A stretch of 64,000 nucleotides of DNA. Origin: Hirschia baltica ATCC 49814 (GTDB taxonomy: Bacteria > Pseudomonadota > Alphaproteobacteria > Caulobacterales > Hyphomonadaceae). Where the stretch lies: contig NC_012982.1 in the NCBI RefSeq assembly GCF_000023785.1, positions 868,001-932,000 of the forward strand. Reading direction: 5' to 3'. Below are positions 1-7,447 of this stretch, piece after piece. A program made the position numbers and the translations under genes. The notes beneath the pieces are model-generated. The model was not told the DNA's origin. It was given only the letters and a program-made list of their open reading frames with translations, and did no database searches. Position 1 is the first letter of the stretch. Each line of letters opens with the position of its first letter.

Positions 1-123
1 TATGATGTCGACACTGTTTCGCTACTCATGCAACACTTTAAACGCAGAACAATGGGAATTTATGCACAAATAGTGAAGACTGGTTTTGTCGCTATTGGAG
101 ATAAATTGGAAGTTCTCGAATAA
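1..123 (+). CDS. MOSC domain protein, C-terminal fragment (window edge)
   Basis: The first 40 codons are open and stop with TAA directly before the prmC ATG. The peptide has a short helix followed by a MGIYAQIV...GFVAIGD pattern, which resembles the end of MOSC-domain proteins (usually G-V-Y-A-x-V...G-x-I-x-x-G-D). MOSC domains carry sulfur or bind the molybdenum cofactor, but nothing of the catalytic part is visible here. The zero-base junction with prmC suggests one transcript. The identification rests on a short segment and is tentative. Confidence 0.5.
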   Translation, partial: YDVDTVSLLMQHFKRRTMGIYAQIVKTGFVAIGDKLEVLE

Positions 124-990
124 ATGAATGAAACTGTGCAGACTTATTCTGATGCTTTGAGATTAGCTGCTCAAAAGCTTGCAAGAGCGGATGTTGAGGG
201 GCCACTCAGGGATGCGCGGCGGTTGATGGAGCTTGCTGCTGGGATGTCTACAACGGACCTCATAGCAGAAGAAAATACCCAAATACCGCTTCAAATCAGT
301 GCTAAGTTCAGCGCTTTTATCCAACGGCGTCTTGAGGGGGAACCTATTTCTCGAATTGCGGGTAGACGAGAGTTTTGGGGATTAGAATTTGTCATAACAT
401 CTGACGTTTTAGATCCGCGCCCAGACACTGAAACGCTCGTCGAGCTAGTGCTGAGTGAATGGAAAAGCGATTATAAGAATGTTCTTGATCTGGGAACGGG
501 CAGCGGATGTATTCTTTTATCCATACTCAGTGAAAAATTAAGTGCGCAAGGTTTGGGTTTGGATCAAAGCGAAAAAGCTTTGGGCGTTGCAACTAAAAAT
601 GCTGAAAAATTAGAACTTAAGCAACGTGCTCGCTTTCAGAATTCAAATTGGTTTGATGCGCTAACGCCTGAACAAAAGTTCGATGTTATCGTGTCAAATC
701 CTCCTTATATCCCGTCTGCTGATATTGAAGTGTTAGATATCGACGTAAAAAAATACGATCCGCTATCCGCGCTTGATGGCGGCGAAGATGGGTATGATGA
801 TTACAGGCATATAATTTCAAAAGCCAAAGTGCACTTGAATAAAAATGGGCTGATTGCGTTTGAGGTTGGCTTTAATCAAGCCGAAAAAGTATGCGAACTC
901 CTCGAAAATGAGAAGTTTATCCATATAAATGTGCGTAAGGACCTATCTGGCGTGAAAAGATGTGTTTACGGCTACGCTTCAAGCGTGTAA
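124..990 (+). CDS. prmC: Release factor glutamine N5-methyltransferase PrmC (HemK)
   Basis: PrmC methylates the glutamine of the GGQ motif in release factors RF1 and RF2, improving translation termination. The 288-residue protein has the expected two parts: an N-terminal helical bundle (about 1-75) that docks the release factor, then a Rossmann methyltransferase domain. Visible motifs are the family signature RREFWG (81-86), the SAM-binding loop DLGTGSGC (122-129) and the catalytic NPPY (192-195). The ATG follows the upstream stop codon without a gap. The usual neighbour prfA is not seen, but the following DUF4167 gene is a common companion in alphaproteobacteria. Family assignment is secure. 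Confidence 0.95.
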   Translation: MNETVQTYSDALRLAAQKLARADVEGPLRDARRLMELAAGMSTTDLIAEENTQIPLQISAKFSAFIQRRLEGEPISRIAGRREFWGLEFVITSDVLDPRPDTETLVELVLSEWKSDYKNVLDLGTGSGCILLSILSEKLSAQGLGLDQSEKALGVATKNAEKLELKQRARFQNSNWFDALTPEQKFDVIVSNPPYIPSADIEVLDIDVKKYDPLSALDGGEDGYDDYRHIISKAKVHLNKNGLIAFEVGFNQAEKVCELLENEKFIHINVRKDLSGVKRCVYGYASSV

Positions 991-1158
991 TACAAATATG
1001 CAAGCGGGGCTTGGAAAGCGAACTATCGCACGCTAGGCTCCTAACAGTCAGTAAGCGAATCACTGGATTTCTCGCTTTGACGGCGCAACATCAGAATACG
1101 ACTATCGCGCAAAGGGCCTCTAATCGGGCCAGCTTTAACTAGATTAGGATATGGATAT

Positions 1159-1701
1159 ATGAAGCGTCAGCGTGGGCGCGGGCGGAAGCCCAATAATTCG
1201 GGCAATCGTTCGCTCGAAAGCAACGGACCTGAAGTTAAGATCCGTGGCTCAGCCAGCCAAATTTATGAAAAGTATGTTCAGTATGCGCGAGATGCGCAAA
1301 CTGCGGGGGATCGTGTGAAGGCTGAAAATTTATTTCAGCACGCTGAGCACTATTACCGTATCATGCAGGCAAATATGCCAAAAGATCGGCCTCAGCATCA
1401 GAATAATCGTGATGATGCAGAGCAATCTTCAGATGCAGAAGAAACGACTGAAGCAGTTGCTGTATCCACGACAACGAATGAAGCTGTGGAAGATCCGCTT
1501 CAAGTTGTTGATGCTAGTGGTGATTCTGATAATGAATTGTCCAATGATGAAGCTGAAGAAGCAGAAAAAGCACCTCCTAAGAAGCGTGTGCGTCGTCCGC
1601 GTCGTAAACCTGTTGAAGCAACTGAATCTAAACCAGACGAAGAAGCGCGTTCAGCTCTTGATACATTGGCTGAACAACAAGCTGAAATCGCTGGAAATTA
1701 A
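1159..1701 (+). CDS. DUF4167 domain protein
   Basis: This 180-residue protein begins with a basic stretch rich in Arg, Lys and Gly (about 1-30). A conserved helical segment (about 30-75) follows, with the pattern IYEKY...GDRVKAENLFQHAEHYYRI. Both are hallmarks of DUF4167, an alphaproteobacterial family of unknown function often found just after prmC. The rest is an acidic, Glu/Ala-rich tail that ends in another basic patch (about 138-152), so it is probably disordered and may bind nucleic acid. A strong terminator follows 24 bases after the stop. Family membership is confident; the role is unknown. Confidence 0.85.
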   Translation: MKRQRGRGRKPNNSGNRSLESNGPEVKIRGSASQIYEKYVQYARDAQTAGDRVKAENLFQHAEHYYRIMQANMPKDRPQHQNNRDDAEQSSDAEETTEAVAVSTTTNEAVEDPLQVVDASGDSDNELSNDEAEEAEKAPPKKRVRRPRRKPVEATESKPDEEARSALDTLAEQQAEIAGN

Positions 1702-1724
1702 TAAGCCGAGAGTTTATCAGTTTT

Positions 1725-1760
1725 AAAAAAGGCCGCTCAAGCAATTGAGCGGCCTTTTTA
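1725..1760 (+). terminator. Intrinsic terminator after the DUF4167 gene
   Basis: A perfect 10-bp stem (ggccgctcaa, 1731-1740, with ttgagcggcc, 1745-1754) has a four-base loop. It is preceded by an A-run and followed by a T-run, so it can work in both directions. Confidence 0.9.
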
Positions 1761-1785
1761 CTGCTATTGAAAACAGTATGTAATT

Positions 1786-1815
1786 CCCCTTCATTCTCAA
1801 ATAGGAATGAAGGGG
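1786..1815 (-). terminator. Hairpin downstream of the DUF4349 lipoprotein gene
   Basis: A perfect 11-bp inverted repeat (1786-1796 and 1805-1815) with an 8-base loop lies just past the stop codon of the leftward DUF4349 gene. It has no good U-tract on that strand, so it is more likely an mRNA 3' end or a weak terminator than a strong one. Confidence 0.45.
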
Positions 1816-1831
1816 TGATTTGACTAGAGGA

Positions 1832-2806
1832 TTATGAGTTTGCTTCTGGTGGCGTCGGTGCTGGGCTGGCATTGTCTACCAATACAGCTTTTTCTTGTTT
1901 GTTTTTACGCCAGACTTTGCGATAGATCCAACGGCCAAACCACAACAATCCACCTATGACGGGTAACCAGGGTATAATCACGGCAATTGCTGTAACGACC
2001 GCTCCAAGTGCGCCCGCGAAATTCTTAAAGAAATTGCCAAAAGCATCCGCGAGAGGTGCCCAGACAGAGCGTGATGTAACCGTTGATTTTGCTGAATAAT
2101 TCATGTGAAGATTTGACATTGCTACACGCTGACGTAAGGCCGCCAATATGCTTGCATTTGCATCAATATCTGACTGCACGCGCGATAACTCACGTTCTAA
2201 TTCAATAAGGTCACCCAACTCGCTTGGACGATCTGTGAGCAATGCCTGTAGGCGGTCACGTAAAGTGAGTTGCGCTTTTAGGCGTGCATCTGTGTCTACG
2301 ATTTGCGTTGATAAATCTTGTGCACTTGTGCTGGCGCTTGTGATTTTAGAGTCGGTTTTCTTGAGATCTTTTGGAAGGTCCTGAAAAAATTCAGTAATCC
2401 ACTCTGGTGTCGCACGAATGTGCAGGTTTGCACTTGCCCATTCTTCGCCAATTCCATTTTGATTTGAGTTGACCACCATACATTTTTGAAAGCCAGCTTT
2501 TTCACACATCTTTTGGTGAGATGTGACCACGCGTTCAACGTCTTTTGCTGGTGACTCGATTGAGCGATTATGCGTGTACGCTAGCATTGGTCCAGTGGAA
2601 GCTGTTGCTCCGTCAGTTGGAACGGGTACTGGCGAAGGAGACGCCATTTTTCGTTCCATCATGTCTTCTGATGCCTGAACCATTGCAGCTGGAGCAAAGT
2701 CAGCTTCAGAATATTCCATATTCATGGCACCGCTGGCTTTTTCATCGCTACCACCACATGCAGACAGTGCGATCAAAGCTGCTGAAAATAATAGAACTTT
2801 TTTCAT
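1832..2806 (-). CDS. DUF4349 domain lipoprotein
   Basis: The protein starts with a lipoprotein signal: MKK, a hydrophobic run and the lipobox LSAC at about residues 14-17 of the chosen start. A Ser/Pro-rich linker follows, then a domain matching DUF4349. In this domain two beta-rich parts flank a long coiled coil (DARLKAQLTLRDRLQALL and onward). A transmembrane helix near the C-terminus (about 275-297) precedes a basic tail. The function of DUF4349 proteins is not established; they are envelope proteins. I chose ATG at 2806 because a GAGGG ribosome-binding site sits just upstream; a TTG at 2821 lies upstream of that site and is unlikely. Confidence 0.8.
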   Translation of the reverse strand: MKKVLLFSAALIALSACGGSDEKASGAMNMEYSEADFAPAAMVQASEDMMERKMASPSPVPVPTDGATASTGPMLAYTHNRSIESPAKDVERVVTSHQKMCEKAGFQKCMVVNSNQNGIGEEWASANLHIRATPEWITEFFQDLPKDLKKTDSKITSASTSAQDLSTQIVDTDARLKAQLTLRDRLQALLTDRPSELGDLIELERELSRVQSDIDANASILAALRQRVAMSNLHMNYSAKSTVTSRSVWAPLADAFGNFFKNFAGALGAVVTAIAVIIPWLPVIGGLLWFGRWIYRKVWRKNKQEKAVLVDNASPAPTPPEANS

Positions 2807-2915
2807 GAGTGTCCCTCTCAAGATTGATTTGATCCAAGCCTGACCTTGAATTCAGACAGTATTAAGACGCAATAAAGACTTTGCGTCAAAGTAAGTCTTT
2901 GTGACAGCTATAATT

Positions 2916-4091
2916 TTAGCTCAGTCTATTCTTATAGTCTTCATACCCAAACCGCCGAACAATCTCGATTTTTCCAGTGTCAGGGTCCGCAATCGCTATA
3001 GAAGGAAGGCGTACACCATTAAAGGTGGATGTTTTAACCATCGTATAGTGGCCCATATCTAGAAAAATCAGCTTTTGGCCAATTTCTAGCGGCTTATCGA
3101 ATGAATAATCTCCCACAACATCGCCGGCTAAACATGATAGTCCACCCAATCGGTATGTGTGTACTTTCTCATTGGGTTCGTCGCCGCCGACAATATCGGG
3201 TCGGTATGGCATTTCCAAAACATCAGGCATGTGCGCTGTGGCGCTTGTGTCTAGGATAGCGATATCCATTGCGTTGTGCATGATATCCATCACTTCTGTG
3301 ACGAGGACACCTGTACGGATCGCAATCGCTTCACCTGGTTCTAAATACACTTCAACGCCGTATTTTTCTTTGATACGTTTTACAAGGTGAACGAGGCGTT
3401 CCACATCATAATCTGGGCGTGTAATATGGTGACCGCCGCCAAAATTCAGCCATTTTAAACCGGGGATGAGATCACCAAAATCACGTTCGAACACTTCTAA
3501 GGAACGTTCAAGTGAATCCGAATCTAGTTCGCACAATGTGTGAAAGTGTAAGCCTTCAAGTCCTTCTAAACCATCAGTTGGAATTTGGTCGCGCGGTGCA
3601 CCAAGGCGTGATTTGGGGGCGGCTGGATCATACAGTTCAACTTCCGTTTCACGGTGACCATGATTGACGCGCAAGCCGAATGACACTTTGCGTCCCCCAT
3701 TTGCTTTGGCTTCTTCGTAAATTGGCAGGAAACGTTTGGCTTGATTCACCGAGTTAAAAACGATGTGGTCACATAGGGTTAGGAGTTCACGAAAATCAGC
3801 TTCTGAATAGGCGGGGGCGCATGCGTGGACTTCGCCGCCAAATTCTTCTGCGCCAAGGCGGGCTTCGGCGGTAGAGGAGGATGTGACGCCGGGGAGGTAT
3901 TTCATGATTGTGGGCGCAAATGACCACATTGCAAAGCCTTTTAGGGCCAGCAATATCTTTGCGCCTGAGCGGTCTTGCACGTCTTTTAGAATGGCAAGAT
4001 TTTCTTCTAATGCGCCTTTATCTACAATAAAAACAGGCGTTTCGATGTTTGAGATATCGAATTCAAATGGGCGGTTGGGATAAAGGGACAT
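2916..4091 (-). CDS. nspC: Carboxynorspermidine/carboxyspermidine decarboxylase
   Basis: This PLP-dependent enzyme decarboxylates carboxy(nor)spermidine to (nor)spermidine, the last step of the polyamine route that needs no S-adenosylmethionine decarboxylase. It has the fold of alanine racemase/DapA-type decarboxylases: the PLP lysine lies in LLALKGFA (near residue 50), a GGGHH glycine loop is in the middle and the phosphate-binding EPGEA follows. Length (391 residues) fits the family. Its partners, the carboxyspermidine dehydrogenase and ornithine decarboxylase, lie 3.4-6 kb away on the same strand, so this organism probably makes spermidine. The start codon lies inside a strong inverted repeat (4091-4128), which may affect expression. 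A TTG nine bases upstream is possible but less likely. Confidence 0.92.
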   Translation of the reverse strand: MSLYPNRPFEFDISNIETPVFIVDKGALEENLAILKDVQDRSGAKILLALKGFAMWSFAPTIMKYLPGVTSSSTAEARLGAEEFGGEVHACAPAYSEADFRELLTLCDHIVFNSVNQAKRFLPIYEEAKANGGRKVSFGLRVNHGHRETEVELYDPAAPKSRLGAPRDQIPTDGLEGLEGLHFHTLCELDSDSLERSLEVFERDFGDLIPGLKWLNFGGGHHITRPDYDVERLVHLVKRIKEKYGVEVYLEPGEAIAIRTGVLVTEVMDIMHNAMDIAILDTSATAHMPDVLEMPYRPDIVGGDEPNEKVHTYRLGGLSCLAGDVVGDYSFDKPLEIGQKLIFLDMGHYTMVKTSTFNGVRLPSIAIADPDTGKIEIVRRFGYEDYKNRLS

Positions 4092-4128
4092 AAAAGCCAA
4101 TCCGTTGTTTATATCAGATTGGCTTTTA
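4091..4128 (-). promoter_or_regulatory. Hairpin overlapping the nspC start codon
   Basis: A perfect 12-bp inverted repeat (4091-4102 with 4117-4128, 14-base loop) ends exactly on the A of the nspC ATG. On the leftward strand it reads like an intrinsic terminator (AAAAGCC...GGCTTTT) for the metal operon ending at 4167. It would also fold over the nspC ribosome-binding region in any transcript entering from upstream. It could be a terminator, a translational switch, or both. Confidence 0.6.
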
Positions 4129-4166
4129 TCTAAGAATTAGACTTTCTCCAAGTCATTCATTTCAGC

Positions 4167-4547
4167 TTAGAGCAAAAGGTCAGCTGCGAAGAAGGCGAAA
4201 AAGCCTCCGACGAGATAACAAATTGCTGCTATGCTTAATATGATGGTTCCTGCACGTCGCCAGAAAGTGCAGGCTTTTGCGAGTTTGGGATCAATCGGAC
4301 ATGGAGCATTCCGGTTGAGCCATTTCACTAAAGCTGCCAGCAAAAGCATAATTCCCGATATGATGAACAATTCTTTTTTATGAGCTGTTAACCATATAAG
4401 TCCTGGAATATTAGCGGTTAAGCCAGCCATGACAGCGCCTGCACCGAGTGTGATGAGAAGGGCTGGCAGGGCGCAGCATACCAATGTTGAGGCACTTGCA
4501 AATAGCGCTAAAGACGGTGCTGTTGCTTCTCGTAACCAGAGTTTCAT
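4167..4547 (-). CDS. MerT/MerC-like metal transport membrane protein
   Basis: This 126-residue inner-membrane protein has three or four hydrophobic segments (about 10-45, 60-82, 98-122). A vicinal cysteine pair in the first segment (LVCCALPALL, Cys24-Cys25) is followed by a second Cys pair in a cytoplasmic loop (APCPIDPKLAKAC). This layout resembles mercury importers of the MerT/MerC type, in which the first pair takes metal from a periplasmic binding protein and the second hands it to the cytosol. The preceding gene encodes just such a periplasmic HMA protein, and the two overlap by four bases. Which metal is moved cannot be read from sequence; no merA or merR is present, so copper or another soft metal is possible. 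Confidence 0.65.
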   Translation of the reverse strand: MKLWLREATAPSLALFASASTLVCCALPALLITLGAGAVMAGLTANIPGLIWLTAHKKELFIISGIMLLLAALVKWLNRNAPCPIDPKLAKACTFWRRAGTIILSIAAICYLVGGFFAFFAADLLL

Positions 4548-5038
4548 TGCGTTGATTCAACTTTTTCTGATGCGATACGAGTGATGTTGGAAGTGCGGTA
4601 TCCTGCTTTTTTCACAAGCTTTTCAATGGCTTCATCTGATAATGACTGATTTGGTGCAAACACAAGGTTGAGTGTTTTTGTATCAAGATCGACATGTACA
4701 GCGGCGACTTCGTCTTTTTTGCCGAACGTTTTGTTCATGGCTTTTGCACAAAAATCACACACAACACCTAAAACATTGACCACTGCAGCGTCTCCGCCTT
4801 GTGATAAAGCTTCGAGTATTTCAGGTGATTTTACCAATTTAGTGTGTGCTGTGTGCTCACTTTCTGTGGTGTGCGTGTCGTCCTGATGTTCATCATGTGT
4901 GTGGTCGCTGTGATTATGGTCTTCATGCATGTCGTGATCGGCATTTTCATGCTCTGAATGCATTTTATGCGATTGTTCCTGAGCCAATGCTGGCGAAATT
5001 GAGAGAAGCATTGCGCAAGTGATAATTAAATATTTCAT
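4544..5038 (-). CDS. Periplasmic His-rich protein with HMA (heavy-metal-associated) domain
   Basis: A cleavable signal peptide (about 1-19, ending ALA-Q) leads to a histidine- and acid-rich segment (about 23-66, more than a dozen His in HxxHxH patterns). A ferredoxin-like HMA domain (about 85-150) follows, carrying the metal-binding CDFC at 94-97 in the usual first loop. The design is a periplasmic metal sponge plus a MerP/CopZ-like carrier. It overlaps the MerT-like gene by four bases (ATGA type), pointing to coupled translation and a carrier-transporter pair. The specificity is unknown. The HMA call is firm; the transport role is inferred from context. Confidence 0.8.
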   Translation of the reverse strand: MKYLIITCAMLLSISPALAQEQSHKMHSEHENADHDMHEDHNHSDHTHDEHQDDTHTTESEHTAHTKLVKSPEILEALSQGGDAAVVNVLGVVCDFCAKAMNKTFGKKDEVAAVHVDLDTKTLNLVFAPNQSLSDEAIEKLVKKAGYRTSNITRIASEKVESTQ

Positions 5039-5053
5039 TGATCTGGTTCCGAT

Positions 5054-5710
5054 CTAAAATCTGTAGGTAAAATTGATAAGCGGCTCGTCGTCTGTGACGC
5101 TCCAGCCAAGCTCAAAAAGGGCAGCGCCTTTAAACAAACGCACTAAAGGTGTGATGCCGATGTCTTCTTCATTATCGGGACGATGGTCGACTTCGACCAT
5201 CAGCCATGTGTGCAGATCGCCGGTGTCACCCTCATAGGGTGCCCATCCGGCGCGTGCGGCTTGCATGACTGATCCATCAATTTGTCCACCCTCTAGATAG
5301 CGTGCTTTATAAGAGGCAAATAATGTGCGTGTTTCCCAATCTGCCAAGAGGCCGACATAGGCCATCTCGTCTTGGTCGATTGGGTTGTCGTTGACACCTT
5401 CTGCCCAGCCTGCTCCCGCAAAGGCATAGAGATTGGCTTGGTAATCTTCACCAAACCAACGTTTAGCCAGATAGGTGAGTTGAGGGCCATGCAGGGCGAT
5501 ATCTTCCTGACGGTCCCATTCGCTTTTCCACCCAATAGAGTAAGAAGCGTTTGGTGTGTAATGGACTAAAAGCGATGTGCTTTGCCGGTCCGTTTCTTCG
5601 ATGACTGTCCAGCCGCCTTCATAGGAGACGGGGCGTGCAAATGCGGGTGAGGCTGCGTAAACACTTAAAGCCGTTCCCAAAGCTGTCATCGTCGCGAGTG
5701 TTCGCAACAT
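5054..5710 (-). CDS. Predicted small outer-membrane beta-barrel protein of the metal operon
   Basis: The 218-residue product has a signal peptide (about 1-25). It then shows alternating polar and aromatic residues typical of beta strands, with repeated Trp/Tyr and short turns, and it ends in Phe (FTYRF) as outer-membrane barrels do. I do not recognise a named family. It lies 15 bases before the His-rich HMA gene and 65 bases after another His-rich gene, so it is probably the outer-membrane part of a metal-handling operon. A soluble beta-rich periplasmic protein is the main alternative. Confidence 0.6.
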   Translation of the reverse strand: MLRTLATMTALGTALSVYAASPAFARPVSYEGGWTVIEETDRQSTSLLVHYTPNASYSIGWKSEWDRQEDIALHGPQLTYLAKRWFGEDYQANLYAFAGAGWAEGVNDNPIDQDEMAYVGLLADWETRTLFASYKARYLEGGQIDGSVMQAARAGWAPYEGDTGDLHTWLMVEVDHRPDNEEDIGITPLVRLFKGAALFELGWSVTDDEPLINFTYRF

Positions 5711-5775
5711 GATATTTCCTTTTGAACAAGTTTATTCAGAATGGCGGACAGAGTCCGCCTGTGAATTGAACGGGT

Positions 5776-6171
5776 TCAAATGGTTCGCGGTGGGGGAGGT
5801 TCTAGGGCGTAGGTTTTTTCAAAACCAGCCTCATCGCTCAAGCTGAAATGAGCGGATATCAATGGGATGTAGAGGGCGAAATCACCGACAGTGACACTGA
5901 CGGGAATAGCTGAACAGCCAGCACAATCAGGCCCGCCATCACAATCTTCAGGGCAGCTTCCATGTGATTTGCCATGCATATCATGTTGGGCTGTTGGTGC
6001 TGTATTGTGGCCATCATGCTGATCAGGGGGTGCTGCATGAATATGGCTTGTGTGCTCATCAATTGTGGTTGAATGAGCAGATGCTGATTTAACACCCATT
6101 GCATGCGCGCAAGCACTGCTTGTTCCAAGCAGGCCAGAGACTAAAAATGCAAGGGCGATCAGAAATTTCAT
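5776..6171 (-). CDS. Small secreted His/Cys-rich protein, first gene of the metal operon
   Basis: A signal peptide (about 1-22) is followed by a His-rich region (about 33-70) and a cysteine cluster, C73, C77, C83 and C86, in the pattern SCPEDC...DCAGC. After a beta-rich stretch it ends in a proline run, PPPPRTI. Many small copper-induced periplasmic proteins (DUF2946 and relatives) share a Cys pair and a Pro/Arg C-terminus, but I cannot place this one in a named family. Position suggests it is translated first in a leftward operon with the barrel, HMA and MerT-like genes. It may be a metal sensor, chaperone or buffer. Confidence 0.6.
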   Translation of the reverse strand: MKFLIALAFLVSGLLGTSSACAHAMGVKSASAHSTTIDEHTSHIHAAPPDQHDGHNTAPTAQHDMHGKSHGSCPEDCDGGPDCAGCSAIPVSVTVGDFALYIPLISAHFSLSDEAGFEKTYALEPPPPRTI

Positions 6172-6234
6172 AATGCCTAAAATAAGGGTGTTTTGTATTT
6201 AGTCCAGTCACAAATGCGAGAGGTGGTGTTGGTA

Positions 6235-7230
6235 CTAATCGGACTGATGAATATTTGTGAAGGGTATAAAGTTACCTTCCTTGTCCATCGCGGGGTCACC
6301 CATTTTGAGGTTGGGTTTTGGTATCGCAACTCCTTGGGTTGGCATAATATCTCTTTTTCCATTTTCTATTACTTCGACTATATCATCAATACGCCAGACG
6401 AATCCTAATTCAGTACTATGACCACCCTCATATGCACTCTCTCTACCTGAATACATTCCAATAACATTTATGTTAGTTAAATCTCGAGCTCTGCCGTCTC
6501 TAAAGGCCTTATGAATGGGGTCCTGATGCAACATTACTGGAGAGCCCGACATTCCACTACGAGTGGTCGCGTCGATGAGAAATTTTGGATGAGTATTGTA
6601 AGGAAATGATGGTGCCGATGCTATAGAGCCGCGTTTATATATTGGCATGTATCTTTGCATAAAGTTGTCTATTGGATGCCCTAGAACGAATACACTGTCT
6701 TTGGCCTCAATGAGGTTGTGAGCATCATTTTTTGACAATTTAAATGGTATAACGGTTTTATTTAACCAATCGGCATCTAAGTTTATTACTACAATATCAT
6801 ATAGACTTCCAACTGTTGGATGAACATTCCAAGTAGGAGCTTTGTCTCCATCAATAGTTTGGTAAAGATTTACCATCGTATTGCAAAATACAAAGCGGTT
6901 TGTTTCGGGTTCCCGGCCAACGAAGTATAATTTCAATTTGTCGGGAAAACATGTTTGTGTTCCGCTGAGCCATTCCCTCGTTTCATGATGAAGGCCTGTA
7001 ACCACATGCCAGCAAGTTATGAGTTGCACGAGGTTTCGTTGTTTGGCAAAAAAGCCTGTTCCAGTAGCTAATTTTATATCTCTGGCAGAATTCTCGCAGG
7101 TTTTGTATAATTCAATAAAACAAACGCTATTTTCAGCACCTTGTCTTATAACACTTATACTCATTAACCTCTGGATTTCGGCGTCTTGGTCTCCAAACGG
7201 GGTGTCCTTATCAAACATAACTTCTACCAT
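6235..7230 (-). CDS. Trypsin-like serine protease, no signal peptide
   Basis: The 331-residue protein carries the chymotrypsin-fold triad in order: His75 in TCWHVV after a GTGFF segment, Asp145 in YDIVVINLD and Ser228 in SGMSGSPV. There is no signal peptide, membrane helix or PDZ domain, which separates it from DegP/HtrA proteases and suggests a cytoplasmic enzyme. Similar stand-alone trypsin-like proteins occur in accessory regions and some defence loci, but no partner gene is beside it. Its DNA is visibly more AT-rich than the flanking genes, and it sits between two halves of the polyamine gene set. These hint at acquisition. Substrate and role are unknown. Confidence 0.75.
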   Translation of the reverse strand: MVEVMFDKDTPFGDQDAEIQRLMSISVIRQGAENSVCFIELYKTCENSARDIKLATGTGFFAKQRNLVQLITCWHVVTGLHHETREWLSGTQTCFPDKLKLYFVGREPETNRFVFCNTMVNLYQTIDGDKAPTWNVHPTVGSLYDIVVINLDADWLNKTVIPFKLSKNDAHNLIEAKDSVFVLGHPIDNFMQRYMPIYKRGSIASAPSFPYNTHPKFLIDATTRSGMSGSPVMLHQDPIHKAFRDGRARDLTNINVIGMYSGRESAYEGGHSTELGFVWRIDDIVEVIENGKRDIMPTQGVAIPKPNLKMGDPAMDKEGNFIPFTNIHQSD

Positions 7231-7411
7231 CTTTCATTCGTACGTATGGTTTGAAATATTTTAAGAAAGTATCACATAATACACAACTTAAAATAGCCTA
7301 ATGTGCGATATATCAATTCAATTTATTAATGCAAAACATGCGTGCCGCTAATTAGTCCATCAGTCCATGTCATGTAAAAACCGGTCAGACCAAATATTCT
7401 GTTTCCCGAAC

Positions 7412-7438
7412 AAAAAAGGGCAGCCCGTAAGCTGCCCT
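7412..7438 (-). terminator. Intrinsic terminator after the carboxyspermidine dehydrogenase gene
   Basis: A perfect 7-bp stem (gggcagc 7418-7424, gctgccc 7431-7437), with a six-base loop, is followed on the leftward strand by six T. It lies ten bases past the stop codon. Confidence 0.9.
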
Positions 7439-7447
7439 CTATAATTT

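Noticed and set aside
6259-6279. Dyad GAAGG...CCTTC upstream of the metal operon that looks like a MerR-type operator
   Set aside because: It lies inside the coding end of the protease gene, about 90 bases before the operon start, and has only 5-bp arms; chance is likely.
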